64,000 nucleotides of DNA from Arcticibacterium luteifluviistationis. Lineage in GTDB: Bacteria; Bacteroidota; Bacteroidia; Cytophagales; Spirosomataceae. The notes below the pieces were generated by a model. That model was given only the letters and a program-made list of their open reading frames with translations. It ran no database searches and was not told where the DNA came from. Where the stretch lies: contig NZ_CP029480.1 in the NCBI RefSeq assembly GCF_003258705.1, positions 3,100,001 to 3,164,000 of the forward strand, read 5' to 3'. The position numbers and the translations under genes are program-made. Below, piece after piece: positions 26,916-34,791 of this stretch; position 1 is the stretch's first letter, and the number at the start of each line of letters is the position of its first letter.

Positions 26916-28118
26916 ATGGAAACCCTATTTACAACAGATAAGACTAGAAAGCTTATTCCCATTATAAAAGCTTTTATAGAAACTAACCTTTACCCTTTAG
27001 AGAAACCAGAAACCTTAAACGGTAATTTCTCTGCTATAGAACCTACTTTAAAAAAGTTAAGGGAAAAAGTAAAAGAAATGGATTTATGGGGGCTTGCTCT
27101 TCCTGAAAGCTTAGGAGGAAAAGGTCTTACCCTATGTGAATTTGGTCAAATAAGCGAAATATTAGCTAGCTCACCTTTTGGACACTTTGTGTTTAATTCT
27201 CAGGCACCAGACATAGGTAATACAGAGTTACTCCATAAGCATGCTAATAAAGAACTAAATAAAACCTACTTAGACCCTTTAAGCAAAGGAGAAATCAGAA
27301 GCTGCTTCTCTATGACAGAGCCCGCTTATGCAGGTTCTAATCCTACCAGAATGGGCACCACGGCCGTTAAAGATGGTGATGATTACGTCATAAACGGTCA
27401 CAAATGGTTTACCTCCTCTGCCGACGGTGCAGCCTTTGCCATAGTAATGGCCGTAACCAATCCGGACGCAGCACCTCACAAAAGAGCCTCACAAATCTTG
27501 GTTCCTCTTGATACACCTGGCTATGAATTTGTTCGTAACATTCCTATTATGGGTCATACGGGAGACAGCTGGGCCAGCCATGCCGAAGTTAAATACCATA
27601 ATGTACGCGTGCCGCAAAGCAACCTTATTGGTAACGAAGGCGAAGGTTTTCTCCTTGCACAAGAAAGACTAGGACCAGGCAGAATTCACCACTGCATGCG
27701 TTTTATTGGCATAGCCGAGCGTAGCTTTGACCTGATGTGCCGCTATGCGGTCAATAGAGAAATAAAAGATGGCGTTACGCTAGCCGACCAACAAAGCATT
27801 CAAAATTTCATAGCAGAAAGCCGTGTGGAAATAGACGCTTGCCGTCTTATGGTTTTAAGTACCGCTACCAAAATAGATAAAGAAGGCAGCAAAGCCGCTC
27901 GTGCAGAAATATCTGGTATTAAGTTTTTCACTGCAAACATGATGCTACGCGTGATTGACAGAGCTATTCAAACGCATGGAGCATTAGGTATGACAAATGA
28001 CATCATTCTTTCTTATTGGTATGCTCACGAACGAGCATCTAGAATATATGACGGTGCAGACGAAGTACATAAGGTCTCTTTAGCAAAACAAATACTAAAA
28101 CCTTATAGAAATGCTTGA
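26916..28118 (+). CDS. Acyl-CoA dehydrogenase, ACAD10/11-like
   Basis: FAD-dependent dehydrogenase of 400 residues, full length for the family. FSMTEPAYAGSNPT is the FAD/acyl-CoA binding signature, GHKWFTSSADGA and HTGDSWASHAEVKYHNV follow, and the C terminus has QTHGALGMTND and YDGADEVHKVSLAKQIL. In ACAD10/11-type members the acidic residue in DGxDEVH is near the active site. The last 8 bp overlap the start of an APH-like kinase gene, which strongly suggests a joint function on a hydroxyacyl-CoA (see findings). Confidence 0.9.
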   Translation: METLFTTDKTRKLIPIIKAFIETNLYPLEKPETLNGNFSAIEPTLKKLREKVKEMDLWGLALPESLGGKGLTLCEFGQISEILASSPFGHFVFNSQAPDIGNTELLHKHANKELNKTYLDPLSKGEIRSCFSMTEPAYAGSNPTRMGTTAVKDGDDYVINGHKWFTSSADGAAFAIVMAVTNPDAAPHKRASQILVPLDTPGYEFVRNIPIMGHTGDSWASHAEVKYHNVRVPQSNLIGNEGEGFLLAQERLGPGRIHHCMRFIGIAERSFDLMCRYAVNREIKDGVTLADQQSIQNFIAESRVEIDACRLMVLSTATKIDKEGSKAARAEISGIKFFTANMMLRVIDRAIQTHGALGMTNDIILSYWYAHERASRIYDGADEVHKVSLAKQILKPYRNA

Positions 28119-29178
28119 TTTTGATGAAGCCAATAAAGTTAGGAACGAAGAAGAATTACCTTTAGATGCTCTAAATCAATATTTGTCAGCAAATGGATTA
28201 GAACAAATTAAAACCGTCAAACAGTTTTCTGGTGGCTACTCTAACCTTACCTATTTAATAGAAGCTGATAGTGTTTCTTATGTATTAAGAAAGCCACCCA
28301 AGGGTGCAAAAGACATAAAAGGCGGTCATGACATGGCTCGTGAGTTTGGAATTCTAGCTGCTCTTGATAAAGCTGGTTTTAAACAAATTCCAAAGCCACT
28401 ATTACTCTGCGAAGATGAATCAATTATTGGTTCTATTTTCTATGTCATGGAGCGTGTTAAAGGAAGTATTTTAAGAGCTGCTGATGCCAAAAGTTTCTTA
28501 AAAGAAGATAACAGTGCTTTGTTCAAAACACTTTCAGAGGCCATCTGTCTAAACCAAGTGGCTTTACATAATATTGATATTTATGAAACAGGTTTGGCTA
28601 ATATTGGTAAACCTGAAGCCTATGTAGAAAGACAGGTCAAAGGCTGGCATAAGCGTTATTTAGCATCCCAGACGGATGATATTTCTGGAATGATTACGGT
28701 GGCAAATTGGCTAGAAGCTAACATACCTGAATCCGCGAAAGCAACCTTAGTGCATAATGATTATAAGTACGACAATCTGATTCTAAATCCAGAAAACCCA
28801 GAAGAGATACTCGCTATTTTAGATTGGGAAATGTGCACTGTGGGAGACCCCTTAATGGATTTAGGAACCACCTTGGCCTATTGGGTCGAATTTAAAGATG
28901 CGGACTTTGGCAAAGCCTTTAATCTGTCTTGGCTGCCAGGTAATCTAACAAGGCAGGAGTATGTTGACCTTTATGCCGCTAAATCAGGTAGAGATGTTTC
29001 TAACATCCTTTTCTACTATGTTTTTGGCCTTTTTAAGAACGCGGTAATCATTCAACAGATATATGCTAGGTATAAAAAAGGCTTGACAAAAGACCCTCGT
29101 TTTGCAGGCTTAATAGAAGGTGTCAAAGTTCTTTCCAAGAAAGGCAAAGATTCTATTGAGAATGGAAAGATGGTTTAA
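28111..29178 (+). CDS. APH/ACAD10-type aminoglycoside-phosphotransferase-fold kinase
   Basis: Kinase-fold protein of 355 residues. GGYSNLTYLIE is the nucleotide loop, VLRKPP has the ATP-binding Lys, LVHNDYKYDNLIL is the catalytic HxDxxxxN loop, and ILDWEMCTVGDPLMDLG carries the metal-binding Asp. This is the phosphotransferase subfamily found fused to acyl-CoA dehydrogenase in mammalian ACAD10 and ACAD11, and as LvaA in Pseudomonas levulinate degradation. It overlaps the dehydrogenase gene by 8 bp. It is more likely to phosphorylate a hydroxyacyl-CoA than an antibiotic. Confidence 0.87.
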   Translation: MLDFDEANKVRNEEELPLDALNQYLSANGLEQIKTVKQFSGGYSNLTYLIEADSVSYVLRKPPKGAKDIKGGHDMAREFGILAALDKAGFKQIPKPLLLCEDESIIGSIFYVMERVKGSILRAADAKSFLKEDNSALFKTLSEAICLNQVALHNIDIYETGLANIGKPEAYVERQVKGWHKRYLASQTDDISGMITVANWLEANIPESAKATLVHNDYKYDNLILNPENPEEILAILDWEMCTVGDPLMDLGTTLAYWVEFKDADFGKAFNLSWLPGNLTRQEYVDLYAAKSGRDVSNILFYYVFGLFKNAVIIQQIYARYKKGLTKDPRFAGLIEGVKVLSKKGKDSIENGKMV

Positions 29179-29220
29179 CGAGGAGTTTCATTCCTCGCTA
29201 TTAATATTTCGCTCCGCTGG
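29179..29220. repeat. Hairpin element, possible copy 2 of a dispersed repeat
   Basis: CGAGGA (29179-29184), 7-nt loop, TCCTCG (29192-29197), followed by CTATTAATATTTCGCTCC. Compare CGAGGGG/CCCCTCG followed by TTTTTAATATATAATTCC at 24727-24764. Loop, stem and flank correspond with a few differences. There is no clean T-run here, so it is a poor terminator. Only two copies are seen in the window. Confidence 0.4.
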
Positions 29221-29242
29221 AACTAAATTTCTTTAAACAGGA

Positions 29243-29701
29243 ATGCAAATAGAAATCCAAAACGCTGAAGAAAGCGACTTAGCTGAAATACTTCAGCTTC
29301 AAAAATTAGCCTATATTCAAGAAGCAGAGATTTATAATAACTATGAAATTACGCCGCTCTCGCAGATCTTAGAAGATTTAAAAGCCGATTTTAAGACGAA
29401 CAATTTCATAAAAGCTACTTTCAACTCAAAGATAATTGGGTCTATAAAAGGCTTTGAAGAGAACGGTAGTGTTCTAGTGGGTAAATTGATTGTGCATCCA
29501 GATTTTCAGAACAAAGGATTAGGTTCTAAGCTTATGTTACACTTAGAGAATCGATTCCCAAAAGCTCAACGATTTTGGCTTTTCACAGCTTATAAAAGCG
29601 AGAAGAACCTTTATCTCTATAAAAAACTAGGGTATCAAGAATATAAAAGAGAAAGTTTAGACCCAAACCCAATCATGGTTCACCTAGAAAAAATGACATA
29701 A
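29243..29701 (+). CDS. GNAT-family N-acetyltransferase
   Basis: Acetyltransferase of 152 residues. The acetyl-CoA binding motif A is KLIVHPDFQNKGLGSKLM (V-x-x-x-QxxGxG/A pattern), and the C-terminal LYLYKKLGYQEYKRE is motif B. It transfers an acetyl group from acetyl-CoA to an amine or N terminus that cannot be identified. It is monocistronic, with a strong bidirectional terminator directly after the stop. Confidence 0.9.
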   Translation: MQIEIQNAEESDLAEILQLQKLAYIQEAEIYNNYEITPLSQILEDLKADFKTNNFIKATFNSKIIGSIKGFEENGSVLVGKLIVHPDFQNKGLGSKLMLHLENRFPKAQRFWLFTAYKSEKNLYLYKKLGYQEYKRESLDPNPIMVHLEKMT

Positions 29702-29729
29702 AAAAAAGGCTTCCGTTTGGAAGCCTTTT
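29701..29729. terminator. Bidirectional intrinsic terminator
   Basis: Perfect 11-bp stem AAAAGGCTTCC (29704-29714), loop GTTT, GGAAGCCTTTT (29719-29729), with an A-tract to the left. It separates the GNAT gene (+) from the T9SS cargo gene (-). Confidence 0.9.
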
Positions 29730-29751
29730 CTCAATACTATATTCTAAATTC

Positions 29752-30801
29752 TTATCTGTTAAGAATTAATTTCTCAGTCATTACTTCGTCACCGTTAATT
29801 ACTCTAACAGTAAGTTCTGTAGTTACTAAACCAGCAGGAAGCGAATAAACTTTTCTTAAGTCGTTAACCGAACCTTTCATGCTCAATACTCTACGACCAT
29901 CTTGATTAGTAACATCTACTGTTACAGCATCACTGTCATTCATACCTGTAAGTTTCAGGTTGAAGTCACCCTGCGTAGGATTTGGCCATACGCCAATGTC
30001 CTTTTTAACAAACTGACCTCTACCCGATGTGAACATCACACCTTTCTCAATACCACTTTTCTTGTCAAAAGCAGCATCTTCAGAAATGTTCCATGTTCCT
30101 TTCTTTAAGTAAGCAACGTTGCTTTCGTAAGTACCTTGAAGTCTTACGCTAGCTATATCATTTTCGTCTGAGCTTTTAAGCACCCAGTACTCGTTATTAT
30201 TAACTGATTCTACACCATTTGCTAATTCACCAGAAACTTCTGAAGGATTTTCAGATTTGTATTCTGCAGAAAGAGCACTTCTCTTAGTACTAGTAGCTAC
30301 AAAACCTCTGTAGTTAGTACCATCTCCTACTGGAAATTCGAAGCTGTTAGCGTCTACTTTCGTTACCACACCTCTAGAGTGAGAAAAGTCAGAAGCACCA
30401 TTATATCTTGCATTCTCAGCAAATACCAAAGGATTACTTTCTGAAGAAGAAACTATACCTTGATTATAATTAAGCTCTTTATTGATAACCAATGCTGTGT
30501 TTAAATCAACATCGTTTTCAATAACAGCCTTAGAAAGAACTACATCGTTCGTTCCAGAAACAGTTTGTTTAGTGTAACCGTCAAAAACAACATTACCTTC
30601 AGATGTCAATTTGCCATCGTTAGTAAGGTTCTGACGTAAGTGTAGTTGACCTTTGTTTGTCAACTCTCCATTGTTTTGAAAATCCTGACCTATGCTAAGG
30701 ACAGCTCCTTCTGAAACATGAATTTGTGTTCCACTCACCATTTGTGCTGAAACGGAACCGGCTATAAGCACGGCACTTAATGTATAGATTACTTTCTTCA
30801 T
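29752..30801 (-). CDS. T9SS type A sorting-domain protein
   Basis: Secreted protein of 349 residues with a signal peptide (MKKVIYTLSAVLIAGSVSAQ). The N-terminal half has repeated Asn/Gly-rich beta turns (NNGELTNKGQLHLRQNLTND). The last ~80 residues are a Por-type sorting domain beginning VWPNPTQGDFNLKLTG, containing DVTNQDGRRVLSM, and ending in EKLILNR. That domain targets the protein to the type IX secretion system for export and possible surface attachment. No catalytic domain is evident; it may be structural or adhesive. Confidence 0.86.
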   Translation of the reverse strand: MKKVIYTLSAVLIAGSVSAQMVSGTQIHVSEGAVLSIGQDFQNNGELTNKGQLHLRQNLTNDGKLTSEGNVVFDGYTKQTVSGTNDVVLSKAVIENDVDLNTALVINKELNYNQGIVSSSESNPLVFAENARYNGASDFSHSRGVVTKVDANSFEFPVGDGTNYRGFVATSTKRSALSAEYKSENPSEVSGELANGVESVNNNEYWVLKSSDENDIASVRLQGTYESNVAYLKKGTWNISEDAAFDKKSGIEKGVMFTSGRGQFVKKDIGVWPNPTQGDFNLKLTGMNDSDAVTVDVTNQDGRRVLSMKGSVNDLRKVYSLPAGLVTTELTVRVINGDEVMTEKLILNR

Positions 30802-30955
30802 AAGAATGTAGTATTTAATTGTTTTCCTGATATAAAAGTAACGAGACTTATTGACATCAGAAACTGCTAATCTTCTTTTTTATTAAATGGTTTGGCAGCT
30901 GTTGCCATGTTTCAAATCGCAATTATCGTACCTTTTTAATCGCGAAGGGCAACAT

Positions 30956-31879
30956 TTATTTTAATAGCTCATTATTTTTAAGCCAATCTTCAAGTCTATC
31001 AGACCATGTAGACACTGGGTTGTTTTGGTCATAAGCTAATCCAAAGCCATGCCCGCCCTTTTCATATAGATGCAATTCGGCTGGTATTTTGAATTGACGT
31101 AATGCCTTGATATAGGCTAAACTGTTCTCCATAACCACACCATCGTCATAAGCGTGCACCAAAAATGCAGGAGGTGTATTTGGTGTAACCTGAAGTTCAT
31201 TAGAGAAATGTTCCATTTCTTCAATCTTCAACTCTGGCCCAATCAAATTCATCCTAGAACCCGTATGTGCCAACTTATCGCTAAATGATATAACTGGATA
31301 CATTAAAATACTAAAGTCAGGTCTTAAACTAACTTCGCTATTTTCATTTACTCCCACACCTTTATCAAAATGCGTAGAGGCAGTAGCTGCCAAATGCCCT
31401 CCAGCAGAAAAGCCCATTATGCCTATCATCTCAGGATTTACGCCATATTTACTGGCATTTTCTCTTACATACTTAATAGCCGCTTGAGCATCTTCCAGTG
31501 GTCTTATTTGTTTTTCAGTAAACATTTCAGGCTGTGGAAGTCTGCTTTTTAAGACAAAAGCCGTAATACCCCTCTCGGCAAACCACTCCCCTATTTTATA
31601 GCCTTCTTTATTGATGGCCAAAATATGATAACCTCCACCTGGGCAAATTACAACAGCAGCACCTTTACTCTTGTTTTTCTTAGCTTGATAAATAGTAAGA
31701 CTTGGGTCTGTAATGTTTCTTAATCGAATAACACCGTCATCTCTTTCTGAGACATCAGCTTCTTTTAAACCATGTCCAGCAATTGCCCCTGGAGCACCAT
31801 CGGGATATAAGAGTACTTCCATAGATTGACCTAAACCTTGAAATGAAATTAGTAATAATAGAATGAATATTTTTTGCAT
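30956..31879 (-). CDS. Exported alpha/beta-hydrolase (acetyl-esterase-like)
   Basis: Protein of 307 residues with a signal peptide ending near GLGQS. The oxyanion segment VVICPGGGYHILAINKEG, the nucleophile elbow GIMGFSAGGHLAAT, an Asp in HAYDDGVV and the catalytic His in KGGHGFGL define an alpha/beta-hydrolase of the xylan/acetyl-esterase type (BD-FAE group). It likely deacylates sugars or polysaccharides in the periplasm. A paralogue with the same motifs lies at 34792-35646. The terminator hairpin of the upstream gene ends directly at its start codon. Confidence 0.87.
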   Translation of the reverse strand: MQKIFILLLLISFQGLGQSMEVLLYPDGAPGAIAGHGLKEADVSERDDGVIRLRNITDPSLTIYQAKKNKSKGAAVVICPGGGYHILAINKEGYKIGEWFAERGITAFVLKSRLPQPEMFTEKQIRPLEDAQAAIKYVRENASKYGVNPEMIGIMGFSAGGHLAATASTHFDKGVGVNENSEVSLRPDFSILMYPVISFSDKLAHTGSRMNLIGPELKIEEMEHFSNELQVTPNTPPAFLVHAYDDGVVMENSLAYIKALRQFKIPAELHLYEKGGHGFGLAYDQNNPVSTWSDRLEDWLKNNELLK

Positions 31880-31904
31880 AAAAAAAGCCTGATTTAATCA
31901 GGCT
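31880..31904 (-). terminator. Intrinsic terminator of the PorE-like gene, abutting the esterase ATG
   Basis: On the minus strand AGCCTGATT (31904-31896), one-base loop, AATCAGGCT (31894-31886), followed by six T (31885-31880), then the ATG of the esterase at 31879. The hairpin and T-run are a textbook terminator for the upstream gene, and they also occupy the ribosome-binding zone of the esterase. Confidence 0.8.
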
Positions 31905-31936
31905 CAAATTACAACAATTTCTATTCATTAATTAAC

Positions 31937-33952
31937 CTACTCCGTCCTAGTTCCAAGGTCTGTCACCTTAAACTCTGTTCGTCTGTTTATTTGGTGCTCT
32001 TCCTCGGTTTTGGCAAATTCCACAATAAGTTCTTCTTCACCATAACCCTGAGCAGTCAAACGCTCTCTTTCTATTCCTCTTGATATAATGTACTCAATAG
32101 CCGATTCCGCTCTTCTTTGAGAAAGACGCTGATTATACATATCTGTTCCTCTAACATCTGTATGAGAACCTAGCTCTATTTTTAATTTTGGATTGTCAAT
32201 CAGAATTTGAACCAGTTTATCCAATTCCAATGCAGCATCAGACCTAATCTCAGCTTTGTTTAAATCATAGTAGATATTTTCTAGCACGAAAGTTTTCCCG
32301 ATGAACAGTTTGTCCACTATTATTTCCGTGGTAAACGTGGTATCTGTGACAGGTTTTCTCAAGAGAATTTGAGGGATAGTTCGACCATACATGGTGAAAC
32401 CTTCTCGTTTGGTCAAATATTCTGACTTTTCTACAATGATAAGATAATCTGTATCTTCCGATAACCTTATTGGCCCAAAAGCACCAGTCGCATCACTCTT
32501 TGTTTCGGTATCTAGTTCTTCAAAACCTCCACTAATTCTATAAATCGAAATTTTAGCATCAGCCACCAATGAAGCTTCCTTTTCTTTAATCACCCCTTCT
32601 AAGAAATAATTGACCGTTTTTATGGCAACTTCATTCTCTCCATCTTCACCGTCATTTTTCCCTTTTAATGGGTCTATATTCTCTGCCAATTCCTCTTTTG
32701 GCGGAGCCTGATAAAAGTAAATATCATCATCACCCATTCCACCTCTCCTATTTGAAGAGAAAAATGCGTTACCATTTTCATCTGAAGAAAGCCCAAAATC
32801 ATCCATAGAAGAGTTATAAGGCAATCCCATGTTTTCAACCGAAATCTTACCAGACCTTCTTTCTGCTACAAACAAGTCTAGTTTACCCAGACCAGGATGC
32901 CCGTCAGAAGCAAAGTACAGTTTCCCTTCCTTTGATACATAAGGAAACATTTCATCCCCTGGCGTGTTTAGTGCTTTACCCATATTTGCTGGGTTACCAA
33001 ATCTCCCAGAGGCATCCATATTTACTCGGTAAAGGTCCATTCCTCCAGAACCTCCTACCCTATTTGAAGCAAAATAAAGTGTTTTTCCATCACCCGAAAA
33101 GGCAGGACTCCCATCCCAACTTGCAGAATCAGAAGCTGAGACTAAAATTGGCTCTGTCCAACCAGTGCTTGGTGCCAGTCTACTTATATATAGGTCTACA
33201 TCTGGTGAAAGGTCTTTTCTTCTTCCAGAATTACTTCTTGCAAAAATCACCGTTTTGCCGTCAGGCGAAAAAGCTGGTGTTCCTTCGTTTCTCTCAGAAT
33301 CAAAAATGGCATCACTAAACAAACTCACCTCTCCTATGCTAGTCAAATCCGAATTGATCTTAGCTCCATATATTCCTAAAAATGGCAAGCCATTAGAATA
33401 AGTCTTCTGCTTTCTAGAAGCAGAGAAAACTAACTTCCCTTTATAAACTAATGGAGAAAACTCAGAACCTTCTGTATTAATCTCTTTTAGATTTCTGAAA
33501 GTCAAATCGGCATTCTTTTCTTTTAGAAGGTCTACTATTTGAAGTGTATTAACTTCTCTGTTTGCCCACTCATTATAAGTTTTATTTGAAGTTTTAAGAC
33601 CTATGTATTTTCTATATTGGGCTAAAGCCAAATCATATTGCTCGTTTGCTTTGAGAGCGTAAGCGTAATGAAAAACCGCATCTGGGTCATCTACGCCTTT
33701 GGCAATAGCCTCTGCATAAAAAGAGATAGACTCAATCCATCTGTTTGAAAGTCTGTAAGACTCCGCAATTGTATAATTAAGTTTCACCTCTTGTGAGGCG
33801 TCAATTTCTTTGACTTTTAATAAATCATTTACTGCCAAGTCATAATAGCCCTTATCAAAACTTGCGAGACCTTTTTTGTAAGACTGCAATTGGGCCGAAG
33901 CCGCAAAGGAAAAAATGGACAGAAATATAAGTAATAGGGAGCTTTTTCTCAT
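31937..33952 (-). CDS. PorE-like TPR / PD40 propeller / OmpA protein
   Basis: Envelope protein of 671 residues with signal peptide FLSIFSFAASAQ. Order: TPR-like helical repeats (about 25-150), a PD40/WD40-like beta-propeller (about 170-420, repeats such as GTPAFSPDGKTVIFARS and GSPAFSGDGKTLYFASN), a carboxypeptidase-regulatory-like domain (about 450-530), and a C-terminal OmpA domain (about 555-670). The peptidoglycan-binding pattern is HTDVRGTDMYNQRLSQRRA. This order matches PorE, the T9SS component anchored to peptidoglycan, but Bacteroidota carry several paralogues, so PorE identity is not certain. No other T9SS structural gene is nearby. Confidence 0.85.
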   Translation of the reverse strand: MRKSSLLLIFLSIFSFAASAQLQSYKKGLASFDKGYYDLAVNDLLKVKEIDASQEVKLNYTIAESYRLSNRWIESISFYAEAIAKGVDDPDAVFHYAYALKANEQYDLALAQYRKYIGLKTSNKTYNEWANREVNTLQIVDLLKEKNADLTFRNLKEINTEGSEFSPLVYKGKLVFSASRKQKTYSNGLPFLGIYGAKINSDLTSIGEVSLFSDAIFDSERNEGTPAFSPDGKTVIFARSNSGRRKDLSPDVDLYISRLAPSTGWTEPILVSASDSASWDGSPAFSGDGKTLYFASNRVGGSGGMDLYRVNMDASGRFGNPANMGKALNTPGDEMFPYVSKEGKLYFASDGHPGLGKLDLFVAERRSGKISVENMGLPYNSSMDDFGLSSDENGNAFFSSNRRGGMGDDDIYFYQAPPKEELAENIDPLKGKNDGEDGENEVAIKTVNYFLEGVIKEKEASLVADAKISIYRISGGFEELDTETKSDATGAFGPIRLSEDTDYLIIVEKSEYLTKREGFTMYGRTIPQILLRKPVTDTTFTTEIIVDKLFIGKTFVLENIYYDLNKAEIRSDAALELDKLVQILIDNPKLKIELGSHTDVRGTDMYNQRLSQRRAESAIEYIISRGIERERLTAQGYGEEELIVEFAKTEEEHQINRRTEFKVTDLGTRTE

Positions 33953-34270
33953 TCGTAAATCTGCTTCAGCTTAAGGAATTTGCCCTAATTTAAGGCTTAT
34001 TGTTAATAATAGAAACGTTTTATTGATGCAAGTATTTTGTAATCAAAATATCCTTTCTCAAAATACTTCTCTTTCAATTTCACATTAGAACAAATTTCAA
34101 TGAATTTAAACCTAATCTTACAAAAAATCAAGGCCTAATATTTGGCATTTAAAGAGATTAGAAATCACTTATAAAACTTCTCGAAATGAATTAAAAAAAG
34201 AGGACAGCTAAAATATGACCAGACTGTAATTAAATTTGACAATTATAGTAGGTCACTTAACCCCAAACTC
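33953..34270. other. Intergenic region between divergent genes (318 bp)
   Basis: Very AT-rich and without a supported gene or hairpin terminator. It must hold the promoters of the PorE-like gene (-) and of the small membrane protein gene (+). I found no exact TAnnTTTG box at a convincing distance from either start. Confidence 0.5.
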
Positions 34271-34753
34271 ATGATCGCATATATTTTTACTGCGGTACTA
34301 TTGCTTTTTGCAATTTCCCGAATCTATCGAAATTTTAAAATTAAAAAATCGTCCAAGGATACTGTACAAAACTTAATGAACGATCCAGAATATGCCACAT
34401 TTATAGCAGAAGACTTGTATGATGAAATTCTAAAAAAAAACCACAATTCGTTAGCTCAAATGCTCGATAAATTGAGAATTTTAAAATCTTATTCTTTTAA
34501 TAAATTTACTATTAACGCTATCCAAGAGATAAATGATAACCAGTTTATAATTAACGTTCTATGTAGAAGTAAAGAAAACGGATTTAGAAGCACGGCGGAG
34601 ACTCATTTTTATGATTTGGATTTCAAAGTATCATTCGATTTCGAAAAAAACAATATTCTCTTTTATTCGGGTCCAAATTATGAGTTAAGTGAAAAGAATA
34701 TAAAAACTGAATTCGCCAACACATTCTTTGCCGAACTCACAAAAGGCTTGTAA
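34271..34753 (+). CDS. Hypothetical protein with an N-terminal membrane anchor
   Basis: Protein of 160 residues that I do not recognise. Residues 3-19 (AYIFTAVLLLFAISRIY) form one transmembrane segment followed by basic KIKKSSK, so the rest should be cytoplasmic or the segment may be a signal anchor. The remaining sequence is mixed alpha/beta with no cysteines forming pairs and no catalytic motif visible. It is isolated between genes of the other strand. Codon use looks like its surroundings. It might be a lineage-specific gene. Confidence 0.6.
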   Translation: MIAYIFTAVLLLFAISRIYRNFKIKKSSKDTVQNLMNDPEYATFIAEDLYDEILKKNHNSLAQMLDKLRILKSYSFNKFTINAIQEINDNQFIINVLCRSKENGFRSTAETHFYDLDFKVSFDFEKNNILFYSGPNYELSEKNIKTEFANTFFAELTKGL

Positions 34754-34791
34754 TCACTTTAAAGCTAGATGCATCATTGAAATTGAACAAG

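Noticed and set aside
28111-29178. Reading the APH-fold gene as an aminoglycoside-resistance gene
   Set aside because: Its overlap with an acyl-CoA dehydrogenase and the ACAD10/11-like motifs point to hydroxyacyl-CoA metabolism, not antibiotic resistance.
30802-30955. Possible small RNA or tRNA in the 154-bp gap upstream of the T9SS cargo gene
   Set aside because: No cloverleaf, terminator hairpin or conserved structure was found. It looks like an ordinary promoter region.
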